64,000 nucleotides of DNA from Desulforegulaceae bacterium (GCA_034006035.1 JAVETN010000001.1:164392-228391); one strand, 5' to 3'; positions 8,982 to 18,501 are shown, counted from the first letter of the stretch. Made by a program: numbers and translations. The notes: generated by a model from the sequence alone, not told the origin.

Positions 8982-9518
8982 ATGTCACGTATAGGAAACA
9001 AGCCTGTTAAATTCTCTGGAAGTGTTAAGGCAGAGTATAAAGACAATATTATTTTTATAGAAGGAGCCAAGGGTAAACTTGAGCAGGAAGTTCATCCTGA
9101 CGTTGAGCTTGAAGTATCCGATGGAGTTATCAATGTGAAAGCAAAGTCCCAGGCAAAGGAAGTAAGAGCCTTTCAAGGGATGATAAGATCGTTGGTGGCT
9201 AACATGGTTACTGGCGTAAGCGAGGGGTTTAAAAAAGTCCTTGAGGTTAACGGTGTGGGTTATAGAGCCGAATTAAAGGGAAGTGAACTTGTATTGAGCC
9301 TTGGTTATTCTAACCCTGTGGTTTACAAAGTGCCCCAGGGTATTGAAGTAGCAGTTGAGGGTAATAAAATTACCGTTTCAGGTATAGACAAACAAAAGGT
9401 TGGCCATGTAGCGGCTGAAATAAGAGAAAAAAGACCGCCTGAGCCTTACAAAGGCAAAGGTGTTAAATATGCTGATGAGCATATTATCAGAAAAGCCGGT
9501 AAAGCAGCCAAAGCTTAA
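8982..9518 (+). CDS. rplF: 50S ribosomal protein L6
   Basis: 178 residues from ATG 8982 (MSRIGNKPVKFSG), preceded by TAGGAG at 8971-8976. An in-frame start at 8961 overlaps rpsH and adds non-conserved residues, so it is rejected. The C-terminal signature PEPYKGKGVKYADEHIIRK is complete. L6 lies near the factor-binding site of the 50S subunit. Confidence 0.96.
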   Translation: MSRIGNKPVKFSGSVKAEYKDNIIFIEGAKGKLEQEVHPDVELEVSDGVINVKAKSQAKEVRAFQGMIRSLVANMVTGVSEGFKKVLEVNGVGYRAELKGSELVLSLGYSNPVVYKVPQGIEVAVEGNKITVSGIDKQKVGHVAAEIREKRPPEPYKGKGVKYADEHIIRKAGKAAKA

Positions 9519-9536
9519 TTAATAAGAGGTGTTAAA

Positions 9537-9905
9537 ATGGGTTTTAAAAAAGAACCTAAAGTCGTTTCCAGACGTAAAAGGAAGATAAGAATCAGAAAGA
9601 AGTTTTCTGGCAGTGCTGAATGTCCAAGGCTTTCGGTATTCAGAAGTTCAAGGCACATTTCTGCTCAGATAGTTGATGATTCAAAGGGACAGACTCTTGC
9701 TTCTGCATCCACTCTAGAAAAAGAACTCAGGGCTGGGGAATTTAAAAACAAAACTGAGGCAGCTGTTCAAATTGGAAAGCTTGTAGCTGAAAGAGCAAAA
9801 GATAAAGGTGTTCAAAAGGTTGTTTTTGACAGAAATGGCTATCTTTATCATGGAAGGGTTAAAGCTTTATCTGAGGGTGCCAGAGAAGCCGGTCTGAATT
9901 TTTAA
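9537..9905 (+). CDS. rplR: 50S ribosomal protein L18
   Basis: 122 residues. [14 protein letters not shown] at the N-terminus, [19 protein letters not shown] in the middle and [17 protein letters not shown] near the end identify L18, which carries 5S rRNA into the ribosome with L5. Eighteen bases after rplF with AAGAGGTG upstream. Confidence 0.97.
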   Translation: MGFKKEPKVVSRRKRKIRIRKKFSGSAECPRLSVFRSSRHISAQIVDDSKGQTLASASTLEKELRAGEFKNKTEAAVQIGKLVAERAKDKGVQKVVFDRNGYLYHGRVKALSEGAREAGLNF

Positions 9906-9923
9906 TTAGCTTAGGAGGCTGTT

Positions 9924-10421
9924 TTGTTTAAAAGAGAGACAGATGATAAACAACTTATAGATAAAGTTGTTCACATAAAAAGAGTCGCCAAGGTTGTTAA
10001 GGGCGGTCGTAAATTCAGCTTTGGAGCCTTGGTTGTAGTCGGAGATGGTCAAGGTAGAGTTGGATATGGTAGCGGCAAGGCAGGGGAAGTGCCTGAAGCG
10101 ATAAGAAAAGCGGTTGAACAGGCAAAAAGAAACATGACTACAGTTTATTTAAGAAATGGAACTATCCCATATACTACCCATGGAAAATTTGGAGCAGGGG
10201 ATGTATTGCTCAAGCCGGCAGCGCCTGGAACAGGTGTTATTGCTGGTGGTGCTGTTCGTTCTGTTCTTGAGGCTGCGGGAGTAACAGATATTTTGACCAA
10301 GTGTCTTGGGACTAATAATCCAAACAACGTAGTCAGGGCAACTATAAATGGTCTTGTCAATATTGAAAGTCCCGAGCAGGTTGCTCAAAGAAGAGGGATT
10401 GAAGTAAGCGATCTTTTCTAA
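9924..10421 (+). CDS. rpsE: 30S ribosomal protein S5 (TTG start)
   Basis: 165 residues. TTG at 9924 follows TTAGGAGG (9911-9918). Signatures [19 protein letters not shown] and [20 protein letters not shown] are conserved; spectinomycin resistance mutations map to the first loop in other bacteria, and it looks wild-type here. The C-terminus ([15 protein letters not shown]) is typical. S5 works with S4 in decoding accuracy. Confidence 0.97.
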   Translation: MFKRETDDKQLIDKVVHIKRVAKVVKGGRKFSFGALVVVGDGQGRVGYGSGKAGEVPEAIRKAVEQAKRNMTTVYLRNGTIPYTTHGKFGAGDVLLKPAAPGTGVIAGGAVRSVLEAAGVTDILTKCLGTNNPNNVVRATINGLVNIESPEQVAQRRGIEVSDLF

Positions 10422-10478
10422 GGCAACGCCTGCTTGAAATCATTTTATCGGGATTTGAAAGGTTTAAAAAGGTTTAAA

Positions 10479-10661
10479 ATGGCAGAAAAACTTAAAATAA
10501 CCATGATTAAAAGTATGATCAGCCGGCCTGAAAAACATAAAAAGACACTCAGGGCAATGGGGCTGACTAAAATTGGCAAACAGGTCGAAATGCAGGATAT
10601 TCCATCAGTTAGAGGAATGATCCGTAAAGTTGAGCATTTGGTGAAGGTTGAGGAGATTTAG
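10479..10661 (+). CDS. rpmD: 50S ribosomal protein L30
   Basis: 60 residues from ATG 10479 (MAEKLKITMIKSMISRPEKH). The frame is open 15 codons further upstream, but those residues are not L30-like and the family length is about 60. KIGKQVEMQDIPSVRGMIRK and a V-E-E-I end are diagnostic. GGTTTAAAAAGG lies upstream as a weak binding site. rplO follows after three bases. Confidence 0.95.
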   Translation: MAEKLKITMIKSMISRPEKHKKTLRAMGLTKIGKQVEMQDIPSVRGMIRKVEHLVKVEEI

Positions 10662-10664
10662 TTT

Positions 10665-11111
10665 ATGAGACTTCATGAGCTTTCACCGGCTGAAAACAGC
10701 CGGAAAAAGAGAAAAAGAAAAGGTCGCGGACCTGGCTCAGGCAACGGAACAACAGCTGGTCGCGGAACAAAGGGACTTAAATCACGCTCTGGCGGAAAAG
10801 TTAAAAGAGGCTTTGAAGGCGGGCAGATGCCCCTTCATAGAAGACTTCCTAAAAGAGGTTTTACAAATATTTTTAAAAAAGATTATAGTGTTATAAATCT
10901 TGAGGCATTAGCATCTTTTGACGCTAATTCAGAAATAGATGAAAAAATTCTTTTGGCTTCAAGAAAAGTAAGCAGAATTGGCGATGGTGTTAAGGTTCTC
11001 GGGGGAGGAGAAATTAATATTCCTCTTAACATTAAAGTTACAAGTGCAAGTAAATCTGCGATAGAAAAAATTGAAGCGGCAGGCGGCCGAGTTGAGGTAA
11101 ATATAAAATGA
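10665..11111 (+). CDS. rplO: 50S ribosomal protein L15
   Basis: 148 residues. The glycine-rich N-terminal extension GSGNGTTAGRGTKGLKSRSG and GGQMPLHRRLPKRGF are diagnostic, as is the C-terminal KVTSASKSAIEKIEAAGG. L15 is a late 50S assembly protein. The stop overlaps the secY start (ATGA at 11108-11111), so L15 and SecY are probably translationally coupled. Confidence 0.97.
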   Translation: MRLHELSPAENSRKKRKRKGRGPGSGNGTTAGRGTKGLKSRSGGKVKRGFEGGQMPLHRRLPKRGFTNIFKKDYSVINLEALASFDANSEIDEKILLASRKVSRIGDGVKVLGGGEINIPLNIKVTSASKSAIEKIEAAGGRVEVNIK

Positions 11112-12445
11112 TAACTGGCAGCGGATATCAGAACATATTCAAACAGGCTGAACTGAAGAAAAGACTACTTGTAACAGCACTTCTTTTAATAGTTTATAGA
11201 GTAGGTGTTCATGTTCCGACTCCCGGAATTGACAGACAGGCTCTTGTATCTTTGTTTGCATCGGCTAAAGGCACATTGTTTTCAATGTTTGACATGTTCG
11301 CCGGGGGTGCGTTAAGTCAGCTTTCAGTGTTTGCCCTTGGTATTATGCCTTATATCAGTGCTGCAATTATTTTTGAATTGCTCCAGGTTTCCATTCCCCA
11401 TTTACAGCAGTTGAAAAAAGAAGGTGAGCAGGGAAGGCGCAGGCTTACTCAATATACAAGATATGCTACTGTGGGAATAAGTCTTATCCAGGGTATCGGA
11501 ATCAGTATAGGGCTTGAAAATATGACTTCACCCGGAGGAGCTCCTATAGTTATCGAGCCGGGATGGAGTTTTAGAATTATGACAATGATTACCCTTACCG
11601 CAGGTACTGTTTTTATAATGTGGTTAGGTGAGCAGATTACAGAAAGGGGAATAGGCAATGGAATTTCCCTGATTATTTTTGCAGGTATAGTTGCTAGAAT
11701 GCCTGTGGCAATAACAAATACATTCAGGCTTGTTTCCCAAGATGAGATGGGTGTTTTCGGACTTATTCTTCTCCTTGTTTTAATGGTTGGAGTTATAGCC
11801 TTTATTAATTTTATGGAGCAGGCTCAAAGAAGAATACCTGTGCATTATGCAAAAAGGGTAGTTGGAAGAAAAATGTTCGGTGGTCAAAATTCACATCTTC
11901 CATTAAAGATTAACAGTGCAGGAGTAATTCCACCGATTTTTGCATCTTCAATAATGATGTTTCCGGCAACTCTTGCAAATATAATTGATATACCGGCAAT
12001 GGAAGCTTTTTCTAGGGTAATGTCCCCTCAAACAATTACTTACAATTTAATTTATGTAGCTTTTATTGTATTTTTTTGTTTCTTTTATACGGCCATTCAG
12101 TTTAATCCCGAAGATCTTGCAGAAAATCTTAAAAAAGGCGGAGGTTATGTTCCTGGAATAAGACCTGGAAAAAAGACAACTGAGTACATTGATAAGGTAA
12201 TTACACGATTGACTTTGATTGGCTCAATTTATATTTCTGCTGTCTGTATTCTTCCGACTTTATTAATTGCAAAATACAATGTACCGTTTTATTTTGGCGG
12301 TACAGCTCTTTTGATTGTTGTTGGTGTTGCAATAGATTTTGTTGGTCAGGTTGAATCTCATCTAATTAACAGGAATTATCAGGGATTTTTAACAAATGAT
12401 AATTCAGGTAACAAAAAGAAAAAAGCTGGACTTAGTATAAGGTAG
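11108..12445 (+). CDS. secY: Preprotein translocase channel subunit SecY
   Basis: 445 residues with about ten hydrophobic membrane segments. Hallmarks: [12 protein letters not shown] near the N-terminus, [19 protein letters not shown] in segment 2, [21 protein letters not shown] before the mid-protein segments (seen as [19 protein letters not shown]), and [17 protein letters not shown] in the ribosome-binding C5 loop. SecY forms the inner-membrane channel with SecE and SecG. adk and map, often next in other bacteria, are absent: infA follows after 55 bases. Confidence 0.98.
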   Translation: MITGSGYQNIFKQAELKKRLLVTALLLIVYRVGVHVPTPGIDRQALVSLFASAKGTLFSMFDMFAGGALSQLSVFALGIMPYISAAIIFELLQVSIPHLQQLKKEGEQGRRRLTQYTRYATVGISLIQGIGISIGLENMTSPGGAPIVIEPGWSFRIMTMITLTAGTVFIMWLGEQITERGIGNGISLIIFAGIVARMPVAITNTFRLVSQDEMGVFGLILLLVLMVGVIAFINFMEQAQRRIPVHYAKRVVGRKMFGGQNSHLPLKINSAGVIPPIFASSIMMFPATLANIIDIPAMEAFSRVMSPQTITYNLIYVAFIVFFCFFYTAIQFNPEDLAENLKKGGGYVPGIRPGKKTTEYIDKVITRLTLIGSIYISAVCILPTLLIAKYNVPFYFGGTALLIVVGVAIDFVGQVESHLINRNYQGFLTNDNSGNKKKKAGLSIR

Positions 12446-12500
12446 GTGTTATTTTACAAAGTTTGCTTTTTTCCTGTTCTGTAAATTGAAAGGAGTAGAA

Positions 12501-12722
12501 ATGGCAAAGGAAGAAGCCATTAAGGTTGAAGGCACGGTAACAGAAACCCTGCCTAATGCAATGTTTCATGTTGAACTAGAAAATGGACATGAAATACTTG
12601 CGCATATTTCGGGAAAAATGCGAATGCATTTTATAAAAATTTTACCTGGAGACCAGGTTACTGTTGAACTTTCTCCATACGATTTGACAAGGGGAAGAAT
12701 AGTATACAGAGCTAAAAAATAG
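12501..12722 (+). CDS. infA: Translation initiation factor IF-1
   Basis: 73 residues from ATG 12501 ([19 protein letters not shown]), with AAAGGAG eight bases upstream. A start five codons earlier is in frame but lies over the binding site. The OB-fold signature [20 protein letters not shown] and [18 protein letters not shown] are complete. IF-1 occupies the A site during initiation. Followed 19 bases later by rpmJ. Confidence 0.97.
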   Translation: MAKEEAIKVEGTVTETLPNAMFHVELENGHEILAHISGKMRMHFIKILPGDQVTVELSPYDLTRGRIVYRAKK

Positions 12723-12741
12723 AATCTAACAGAGGTTAATT

Positions 12742-12855
12742 ATGAAAGTCAGACCTTCAGTAAAAAAGATGTGCAGAAATTGTCGCATCATAAAGAGAAA
12801 AGGTGTGGTTAGGGTTATTTGTACAAACAAGCGTCATAAACAGAGGCAGGGTTAA
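12742..12855 (+). CDS. rpmJ: 50S ribosomal protein L36, zinc-binding type
   Basis: A 37-residue protein. It runs [19 protein letters not shown] and ends HKQRQG. The zinc ligands C11, C14, C27 and H32 are all present, so it is the zinc form rather than the zinc-free paralogue some bacteria keep in reserve. GAGGTTAATT precedes the ATG. It lies between infA and rpsM, the standard place. Confidence 0.96.
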   Translation: MKVRPSVKKMCRNCRIIKRKGVVRVICTNKRHKQRQG

Positions 12856-12866
12856 AGGGGGGTATT

Positions 12867-13235
12867 TTGGCTAGGATAGCAGGTGTAGATTTACCCAAAA
12901 ATAAAAGAGCGGATATAGCTCTGACATATATTTACGGTGTTGGTAAAACAACAGCTTCTAATATATTGAAGAGTTTGGATATTGACAACTCAGTGAAAAT
13001 AATGGATCTCACTGACGATGAAGTCAATAAAATCAGACGCAAAATTGACGGCGAATATAAAGTTGAAGGCGAGCTGAGAAGTGAAAGAGCCATGAACATT
13101 AAACGCCTAATGGATTTAGGGTCTTACAGGGGGCTTAGACATAGAAGAGGTCTTCCTGTGAACGGGCAAAGGACAAAAACCAATGCCAGGACAAGAAAAG
13201 GTCCTAGACGAATAGCTGTTACAAAGAAAAAATAA
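12867..13235 (+). CDS. rpsM: 30S ribosomal protein S13 (TTG start)
   Basis: 122 residues. TTG at 12867 follows AAAGGGGGG; the N-terminus [19 protein letters not shown] fixes it. The C-terminal tail [18 protein letters not shown], which touches P-site tRNA, is intact. S13 makes the intersubunit bridge to L5 and opens the alpha operon (rpsM-rpsK-rpsD-rpoA-rplQ). Confidence 0.97.
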   Translation: MARIAGVDLPKNKRADIALTYIYGVGKTTASNILKSLDIDNSVKIMDLTDDEVNKIRRKIDGEYKVEGELRSERAMNIKRLMDLGSYRGLRHRRGLPVNGQRTKTNARTRKGPRRIAVTKKK

Positions 13236-13256
13236 AATTTTGGAGTATTTTTTAAA

Positions 13257-13646
13257 ATGGCAAAAGTAAAAGTCAAGAAGAAAAAAAAGGTCAGAAAGAA
13301 TATATCTACTGGAGTTGCCCATATACTTTCAACATTTAATAACTCAATTGTAAGTATAACAGATACTTCCGGTAATGTAATCTGCTGGTCGACTTCAGGT
13401 GCTATGAGTTTTAAAGGTTCCAGGAAAAGCACACCTTTTGCTGCTCAGATGGCAGCTGAGGATGCAGCAAAAAAAGCAGTAGAAAATGGAATGAAAACTG
13501 TTGAAGTATATGTTAAGGGTCCAGGGGCAGGAAGAGAGTCTGCAATAAGAGCTCTTCAGTCAACAGGTCTTAACGTTACATCTATTAAGGATGTCACGCC
13601 TGTTCCGCATAACGGATGCCGTCCGCCCAAACGCAGAAGAGTTTAA
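13257..13646 (+). CDS. rpsK: 30S ribosomal protein S11
   Basis: 129 residues with a lysine-rich N-terminal tail. [39 protein letters not shown] and the end [17 protein letters not shown] are diagnostic. S11 lies on the platform of the 30S subunit near the mRNA exit. 21 bases after rpsM. Confidence 0.98.
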   Translation: MAKVKVKKKKKVRKNISTGVAHILSTFNNSIVSITDTSGNVICWSTSGAMSFKGSRKSTPFAAQMAAEDAAKKAVENGMKTVEVYVKGPGAGRESAIRALQSTGLNVTSIKDVTPVPHNGCRPPKRRRV

Positions 13647-13692
13647 TTATATTTTGATATAGAAAAGTAATTTTTTAATTAAGGAGGAGGCC

Positions 13693-14319
13693 TTGTCTCG
13701 ATACAGGGGAGCGGTGTGCAGACATTGCAGACGTGAAAATATAAAATTATTTCTAAAAGGCGATAGGTGCTTTACAGATAAATGTGCATTTGAAAGACGT
13801 TCTTATGCTCCTGGTCAGCATGGACAGAGAAGAACAAAGCTTACTGAATATGGAATTCAGCTTAGAGAAAAACAAAAAGTAAGAAGGCTTTACGGGCTTT
13901 CTGAAAAGCAGTTTAAGCTGACTTTCCAGAAGTCATCAAGACTCCAGGGTGTAACAGGAGAAAATTTTCTGGCTTCACTTGAACGCAGGCTTGACAATGT
14001 GATTTATCGCCTTGGATTTGCACCTTCAAGAAACCAGGCAAGACAGCTTGTAAGGCATAATCATTTTAAAGTTAATGGTAAAAAAGTTAATATACCTTCA
14101 ATATTGGTAAAGTCCGGCGATGTTGTTGAACTTGTTGAAAAGAGCAGGAACAATCAGAGTATAAATGACTCTCTTGCTGCTGTAGAAAGACGTGGAATTG
14201 CTCAGTGGCTTGAGCTTGAAAAAGATAATTTTAAAGGTTTTGTGAAGAATATGCCTGTAAGGGAAGACATTGCACTGCCTATCCAGGAGAATCTTATTGT
14301 TGAGTTTTACTCCAGGTAG
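13693..14319 (+). CDS. rpsD: 30S ribosomal protein S4, zinc-binding form (TTG start)
   Basis: 208 residues. TTG at 13693 follows AAGGAGGAGG. The N-terminus has four cysteines, CRHC at residues 9-12 and C26 and C31 (GDRCFTDKC), a zinc site absent from the enterobacterial form. The S4 domain is seen in LERRLDNVIYRLGFAPSRNQ and ARQLVRHNHFKVNGKKVNIP. S4 starts 16S assembly and in many bacteria represses the alpha operon; no pseudoknot was tested for here. Confidence 0.97.
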   Translation: MSRYRGAVCRHCRRENIKLFLKGDRCFTDKCAFERRSYAPGQHGQRRTKLTEYGIQLREKQKVRRLYGLSEKQFKLTFQKSSRLQGVTGENFLASLERRLDNVIYRLGFAPSRNQARQLVRHNHFKVNGKKVNIPSILVKSGDVVELVEKSRNNQSINDSLAAVERRGIAQWLELEKDNFKGFVKNMPVREDIALPIQENLIVEFYSR

Positions 14320-14390
14320 CGATTAATTTTAAAGTTCAGGGATTTTCATGTTTAACAATAAAAACCTTCCTGGCGTAAGGGAGTAAATTA

Positions 14391-15425
14391 ATGTCATCAA
14401 ATTCACAATTAGATGAAATTGTATATATTAACTGGCGAGAGATGATCAAGCCTGAAAAAGTTCAGGTAGAAACAACTGATACCTATGGAAAGTTTGTTTT
14501 TGAACCTCTTGAAAAAGGGTATTCTACAACTATCGGTAATTCCCTGAGACGTATAATTCTTTCTTCAATTTACGGAGCAGGGATAGTCAGGGTATGGGTT
14601 GAGGGCGTTACCCACGAATACTCAACAGTGCCAAATGTAATAGAAGATGTGTCAGATATTATTCTGAATCTTAAAGAGGTAAGGCTCAAGGCTTTTGATC
14701 TTGAACCGCGTATTATTGAGCTTAAAACAGATACACCTGGGAAGGTTTATGCTTCTCAGATAGTATCAGCGGACGGTTCCATAGAAGTTCTTAACCCTGA
14801 CCAATATATTGCTACGGTTTCTCAGGGGGGAAATCTTAATATAAAAATGGAAGTCAGAATAGGTAAGGGATATACTTTATCAACTCAGAATAATGACGAG
14901 CCTATCTTAGAGGATTCTATTGCAGTTGATACTATATTTTCACCTGTAAAAAAAGTAAGTTACCATGTGGGAAATGCACGTGTGGGGCAAAAAACAGATT
15001 ATGATAAGCTTACAATTGAGATCAGAACTGACGGATGTGTAACGCCTGAAGATTGTTTGGCTTACGCAGCAAAAATTTTAAAAGAACAGATGAATCCTTT
15101 TATTACTTTTGATGAGCACCTTGAACCTGAACCTGAGCCAGAAAAGACTGAAGAGGATAAGCCGAAATTCAATGAAAATTTATATAGAAGTGTTGATGAA
15201 CTTGAGCTTTCAGTAAGAAGCTCAAATTGTCTTAAAAATGCAAAAATAAGGGCAATTTACCAGCTCGTTCAGAAAACTGAAAGTGAAATGCTTAAAACAA
15301 AGAATTTTGGCCGAAAATCATTGAATGAAATTAAGGAAGTCCTTGGGGAGATGGGTTTATCACTTGGAACCAAGTTAGAAGGTTTTGTGCCTCCTGAGGA
15401 AGATGATGAGGAAGACAAAGAATAG
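14391..15425 (+). CDS. rpoA: RNA polymerase subunit alpha
   Basis: 344 residues. The N-terminal dimerisation domain carries [18 protein letters not shown]; the C-terminal domain (from about residue 265) carries [19 protein letters not shown] and [20 protein letters not shown], which bind UP elements and activators. The linker holds an acidic, proline-rich stretch ([14 protein letters not shown]), and the C-terminal end is acidic, making the protein about 15 residues longer than the E. coli form. It sits 71 bases after rpsD and 9 bases before rplQ. Confidence 0.97.
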   Translation: MSSNSQLDEIVYINWREMIKPEKVQVETTDTYGKFVFEPLEKGYSTTIGNSLRRIILSSIYGAGIVRVWVEGVTHEYSTVPNVIEDVSDIILNLKEVRLKAFDLEPRIIELKTDTPGKVYASQIVSADGSIEVLNPDQYIATVSQGGNLNIKMEVRIGKGYTLSTQNNDEPILEDSIAVDTIFSPVKKVSYHVGNARVGQKTDYDKLTIEIRTDGCVTPEDCLAYAAKILKEQMNPFITFDEHLEPEPEPEKTEEDKPKFNENLYRSVDELELSVRSSNCLKNAKIRAIYQLVQKTESEMLKTKNFGRKSLNEIKEVLGEMGLSLGTKLEGFVPPEEDDEEDKE

Positions 15426-15434
15426 GAGCAGGAT

Positions 15435-15812
15435 ATGAGACACAAAGTATCAGGAGTTAAACTGGGCAGAACTTCAAGTCATCGCAACGCTATGTTTAGA
15501 AACATGGTTACCTCGCTTTTGAAGCATGGTCAGATCAAGACAACAGTTGTGAAGGCAAAAGAGCTTAGAAAATGGGCTGATAAAATGGTAACTCTTGCAA
15601 AAAGAGGAGATCTTCATGCCAGAAGGCAGGCTCTTGCGGTTATAAGGGAAAAAGAAGTTGCTCATAAAGTTTTTGAAGAAGCAGATGAAAGATTCGGCTC
15701 AAGAAATGGTGGATATACACGTATAGTAAGACTTGGAAATCGCAAAAGCGATGGTGCTCCAATGTGCGTTATTTCTATGTGTGAACCCCTAGATGAAAAT
15801 AAAGCAGAATAA
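15435..15812 (+). CDS. rplQ: 50S ribosomal protein L17
   Basis: 125 residues. [20 protein letters not shown] and [17 protein letters not shown] are diagnostic. L17 lies on the outer face of the 50S subunit around the exit tunnel. The start is preceded by AGGAGCAGGAT. Last gene of the transcription unit; a strong terminator follows at 15862. Confidence 0.97.
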   Translation: MRHKVSGVKLGRTSSHRNAMFRNMVTSLLKHGQIKTTVVKAKELRKWADKMVTLAKRGDLHARRQALAVIREKEVAHKVFEEADERFGSRNGGYTRIVRLGNRKSDGAPMCVISMCEPLDENKAE

Positions 15813-15861
15813 TTTAAGCTTGAATTAAAATAAGATTGAAATTTTTATATATTTGAGCTGT

Positions 15862-15895
15862 AAAAGCCTGTAATTTTAATTACAGGCTTTTCTTA
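15862..15895 (+). terminator. Rho-independent terminator after rplQ
   Basis: A perfect 14-base inverted repeat, AAAAGCCTGTAATT (15862-15875) and AATTACAGGCTTTT (15878-15891), with a two-base centre (effective loop larger) and a T-rich continuation. The left A-run also allows weak termination from the other side. It closes the 14.7-kb ribosomal protein block. Confidence 0.85.
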
Positions 15896-16388
15896 TTTAA
15901 AGTCCATAAAATAAAGTCAAATTTTGTTTTATTCTTTTATATCTGCAAGTCCCGTATGGGTAGTTTTTTCAAGGTCAAGCTGGAAAATCTTAAAAAACCA
16001 TTTTTCCTCCGCTTATAGAATAGGGTCAAATTTTTTTTGCTGAGCAATCAATAACAGTTTTAAGTTTTTTTACCCAGGCAACAAGGCTTATCCTTCCAAG
16101 AGTGTATTTGTTATAATATAGGAACTGATAATTTGTTATTACTTAATTTAAAAGTTTTCTAATTAAATTTTTTTTGGCTTTTTTGTTTAATTGGTAAAAG
16201 ATTTTAATTGAAATTAACCATGATAAAGATAAATTTAAAATATTTTTGAGGATAATTTTTTAAAAATAGATTAACAATAAACAAAGCTAATATAAGTTTT
16301 TCTAATAGCCAAAATTTGATAAGTTTCAGAAGTAGAAGGTTTGAAAATTTTAAAATGACGAGCATAAGGTCAATCTTGGAGTATAAAA
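15896..16388. other. Gene-poor stretch with a possible gene remnant
   Basis: About 490 AT-rich bases hold no intact gene. The sequence GTCAAATTTT occurs twice (near 15915 and 16024). On the minus strand, 16035-16150 reads as a short open stretch ending in a stop, whose translation looks protein-like (see separate entry). The last 250 bases before 16389 show nothing recognisable apart from the ribosome binding site of the next gene. Confidence 0.4.
16025..16147 (-). pseudogene. Possible C-terminal remnant of an unidentified gene
   Basis: Read on the minus strand, a frame of about 37 codons ends at a TGA near 16027 and gives a plausible protein C-terminus with NKYTLGRISLVAWVKKLKT and then VIDCSAKK. 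There is no start codon or ribosome binding site, and a stop lies just upstream. The family is not recognised; a transposase or other mobile-gene end is possible but not shown. Its only support is the amino-acid texture, so confidence is low. Confidence 0.2.
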
Positions 16389-16988
16389 TTGGATATTGAA
16401 TTTCTTAAAAGCAAATTCAGACACAAGGCGGAAGCTGATATAAAAGACATTAGGATTGCAATTAAAGCTACGCCTTTTCTTGTTAAGGAAGTGATCCGGC
16501 TTGAAGAAGAGCTGGAGCTTAAAAACAATATGATTGAAAAACTTAAGAAAAAAATAAAGCATCAGCCTCCCCTTGTCCAGAAAGGGAAAAAGGACAAATT
16601 CAGCTGGATTGTAAAGGTTAATGAAGAAACCAATACAATTTTATTTCAGTTTTATGGTACTCCTGATAAGAGCGGAGCCAAAATATGTTCTAATGTGATT
16701 ATAAATATGACAGAAAATCTTGAACCTGGGTTTTCTGTTATAAGTGATTTAAGAAAATTAAACATTGAATTCATGAGTAAGAGGCTTGGGTTTTATCTTA
16801 GAAAAGTTCACTACATTTTTTCAGGAATGGATATTAAATATCTTATAAGGGTAGTTGAAGATTCTAAAGATCTAGAAGTGATTATGGAGCATTGCAACGA
16901 TAATGTAAATTTTAAAATGTTTAGTGTAACTTCCATTGAAGAGGCAAAAAATGTAATAAGAAATTTTGGAAAATATTTGAAGGAGTAA
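16389..16988 (+). CDS. Hypothetical protein with coiled N-terminus and STAS-like C-terminal domain
   Basis: 199 residues from TTG at 16389 (GGAG nine bases upstream). Residues 1-65 are charged and helical, probably a short coiled coil (EVIRLEEELELKNNMIEKL). Residues about 70-195 resemble the whole of the small protein encoded at 31912: PGFSVISDLRKLNI matches KGFTVFSDLRNFKM there, and YLIRVVEDSKDLEVIMEH matches EVVRVVDPQVWLLAAMQE. The alternating strands and helices suggest a STAS or SpoIIAA-like fold. No catalytic residues are evident. The gene ends five bases before bioB, so the two may be co-transcribed. Function unknown. Confidence 0.65.
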   Translation: MDIEFLKSKFRHKAEADIKDIRIAIKATPFLVKEVIRLEEELELKNNMIEKLKKKIKHQPPLVQKGKKDKFSWIVKVNEETNTILFQFYGTPDKSGAKICSNVIINMTENLEPGFSVISDLRKLNIEFMSKRLGFYLRKVHYIFSGMDIKYLIRVVEDSKDLEVIMEHCNDNVNFKMFSVTSIEEAKNVIRNFGKYLKE

Positions 16989-16993
16989 ATTTA

Positions 16994-17974
16994 ATGCTCA
17001 AAACAAAGCCTGAAGAGCTTATACAAAAAATTATTGATAAAAAACATTTTAAGCCAAAAGAGCTGCTAACTATATTAAGAATAAAAAAAAAAGATTTTAC
17101 TAAACTAATCTATATAACTGATAAAGTGAGACATTATTTTTTTAAAGATAAAATAGGGCTTTGCAAAATCATGAATGCAAAGTCAGGAAATTGCAGTGAA
17201 GATTGTATTTTTTGCACCCAGTCGAGTATTTCATCTGCCAAGATTGAAAAATATAATTTTAAAAGTTCTGAAGAAATTATCAATGCGTCACAAAACCTGT
17301 CATTAACTCAGATAAGCAGGTTTGGAATTGTAACAAGCGGAAAAAGGCCTTTAAAAAAAGATGTTGATGAGTTTAAAAAAGCTCTTTTAATTCAAAAAGG
17401 CAAAAATCCAACTCTTTGTGCTTCTTTTGGAATTGCAGATTACCAGACTTTGAAGGAGCTTAAAAAAAGCGGACTTGAAAGATATCATCACAATCTTGAA
17501 ACCTCTGAATCTTTTTTCACTAATGTTTGTACTACCCATAGTTTTAGTAAAAGAGTTGAAACTGTAAAAAATGCGAAAAAAGCAGGTTTAAAAGTTTGTT
17601 GTGGAGGACTTTTAGGTCTTGGAGAAACTGATGAGCAAATAGTAGAATTTGCACTTAGCCTTAAAGAACTTGATCCAGATTCAGTGCCTGTAAATTTTCT
17701 TGCTCCGACTAAAGGAACCAAAGTGTTTGGCTTTAATCACCTAACACCTTTTAAAAGCCTTTTAATAGTTGCTTTGCTCAGATTAGTGCTTCCTGACAAG
17801 GAAATAATAATTTGCGGAGGGAGAAAAGAGAATCTTAAATCACTTTTCCCTTTTGTTTTCCATGCCGGAGCCTCCAATTTAATGACAGGCGATTATCTTA
17901 CAACCGCAGGTGAAGAAATGGAAAATGACCTTGAACTTTTAAGGGAGCTTGGGTTTAATCCACTTGACTCTTGA
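16994..17974 (+). CDS. bioB: Biotin synthase (radical SAM)
   Basis: 326 residues. The radical SAM cluster motif CxxxCxxC is C67, C71 and C74 (GNCSEDCIFCTQSS); the downstream conserved stretches HHNLETS, CCGGLLGLGET and VPVNFLAPTKGT are those of BioB. The enzyme inserts sulfur into dethiobiotin to form biotin, sacrificing an auxiliary [2Fe-2S] cluster. No other bio gene is in the window. The lysine-rich N-terminus is slightly longer than usual. ATG at 16994, with AAGGAG upstream inside the preceding gene's end. Confidence 0.93.
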   Translation: MLKTKPEELIQKIIDKKHFKPKELLTILRIKKKDFTKLIYITDKVRHYFFKDKIGLCKIMNAKSGNCSEDCIFCTQSSISSAKIEKYNFKSSEEIINASQNLSLTQISRFGIVTSGKRPLKKDVDEFKKALLIQKGKNPTLCASFGIADYQTLKELKKSGLERYHHNLETSESFFTNVCTTHSFSKRVETVKNAKKAGLKVCCGGLLGLGETDEQIVEFALSLKELDPDSVPVNFLAPTKGTKVFGFNHLTPFKSLLIVALLRLVLPDKEIIICGGRKENLKSLFPFVFHAGASNLMTGDYLTTAGEEMENDLELLRELGFNPLDS

Positions 17975-18148
17975 TTTGTTAAAAAACAGTCAAATCAGCT
18001 GAAAATTAATTGGAAGACTATTGGCTGAAATTTATTAAGTTTGTTTTTTTAAGAATTAAATGTTTGTAAAATATTATTAAATCTGCAAAATAGTTTAGTT
18101 TTTATTATCTAAATTTATTAACTTAATTAAAAGGTCGAGAATAAAAAA

Positions 18149-18412
18149 ATGAAACCTATAAGAGTTATTCTTACAGAAAAAGAAAAAAATCTTATACTTG
18201 AAAACACTTTTGCTCCTGATTACTTAGTCTTTCGTTTAAAAGAAGCAGAAGTAAAAGGCAAATACTTTAAAGTTGATTATAGTTATGATGAACTTGACGA
18301 GCTTGCAGGATTTATTGCCGCAGAGTTCAATCATACAATAGATGAAAAAATACGCAGAGATCTTGATAAGTTATCCGACAAAATCAATCTAATTATTGAG
18401 GACGAATACTAG
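18149..18412 (+). CDS. Small conserved hypothetical protein
   Basis: 87 residues, MKPIRVILTEKEKNLILEN to the acidic end. The middle, KGKYFKVDYSYDELDELAG followed by FIAAEFNHT, has the look of a compact conserved helical protein I have seen annotated as hypothetical in related bacteria; I cannot name a family. No membrane segment, signal peptide or cysteine. A weak AAAGGTCGAGA site precedes the ATG. It stands alone, with a DUF2892 gene 90 bases downstream on the same strand. Confidence 0.6.
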   Translation: MKPIRVILTEKEKNLILENTFAPDYLVFRLKEAEVKGKYFKVDYSYDELDELAGFIAAEFNHTIDEKIRRDLDKLSDKINLIIEDEY

Positions 18413-18501
18413 GGGATTAAAATTTTTTTATACTTAGCGATTGGCCAAAAGTTAAGATTGATTAGAATTAAATTTAAAACACAAGTTTTAAGGAGGCTTT
18501 A

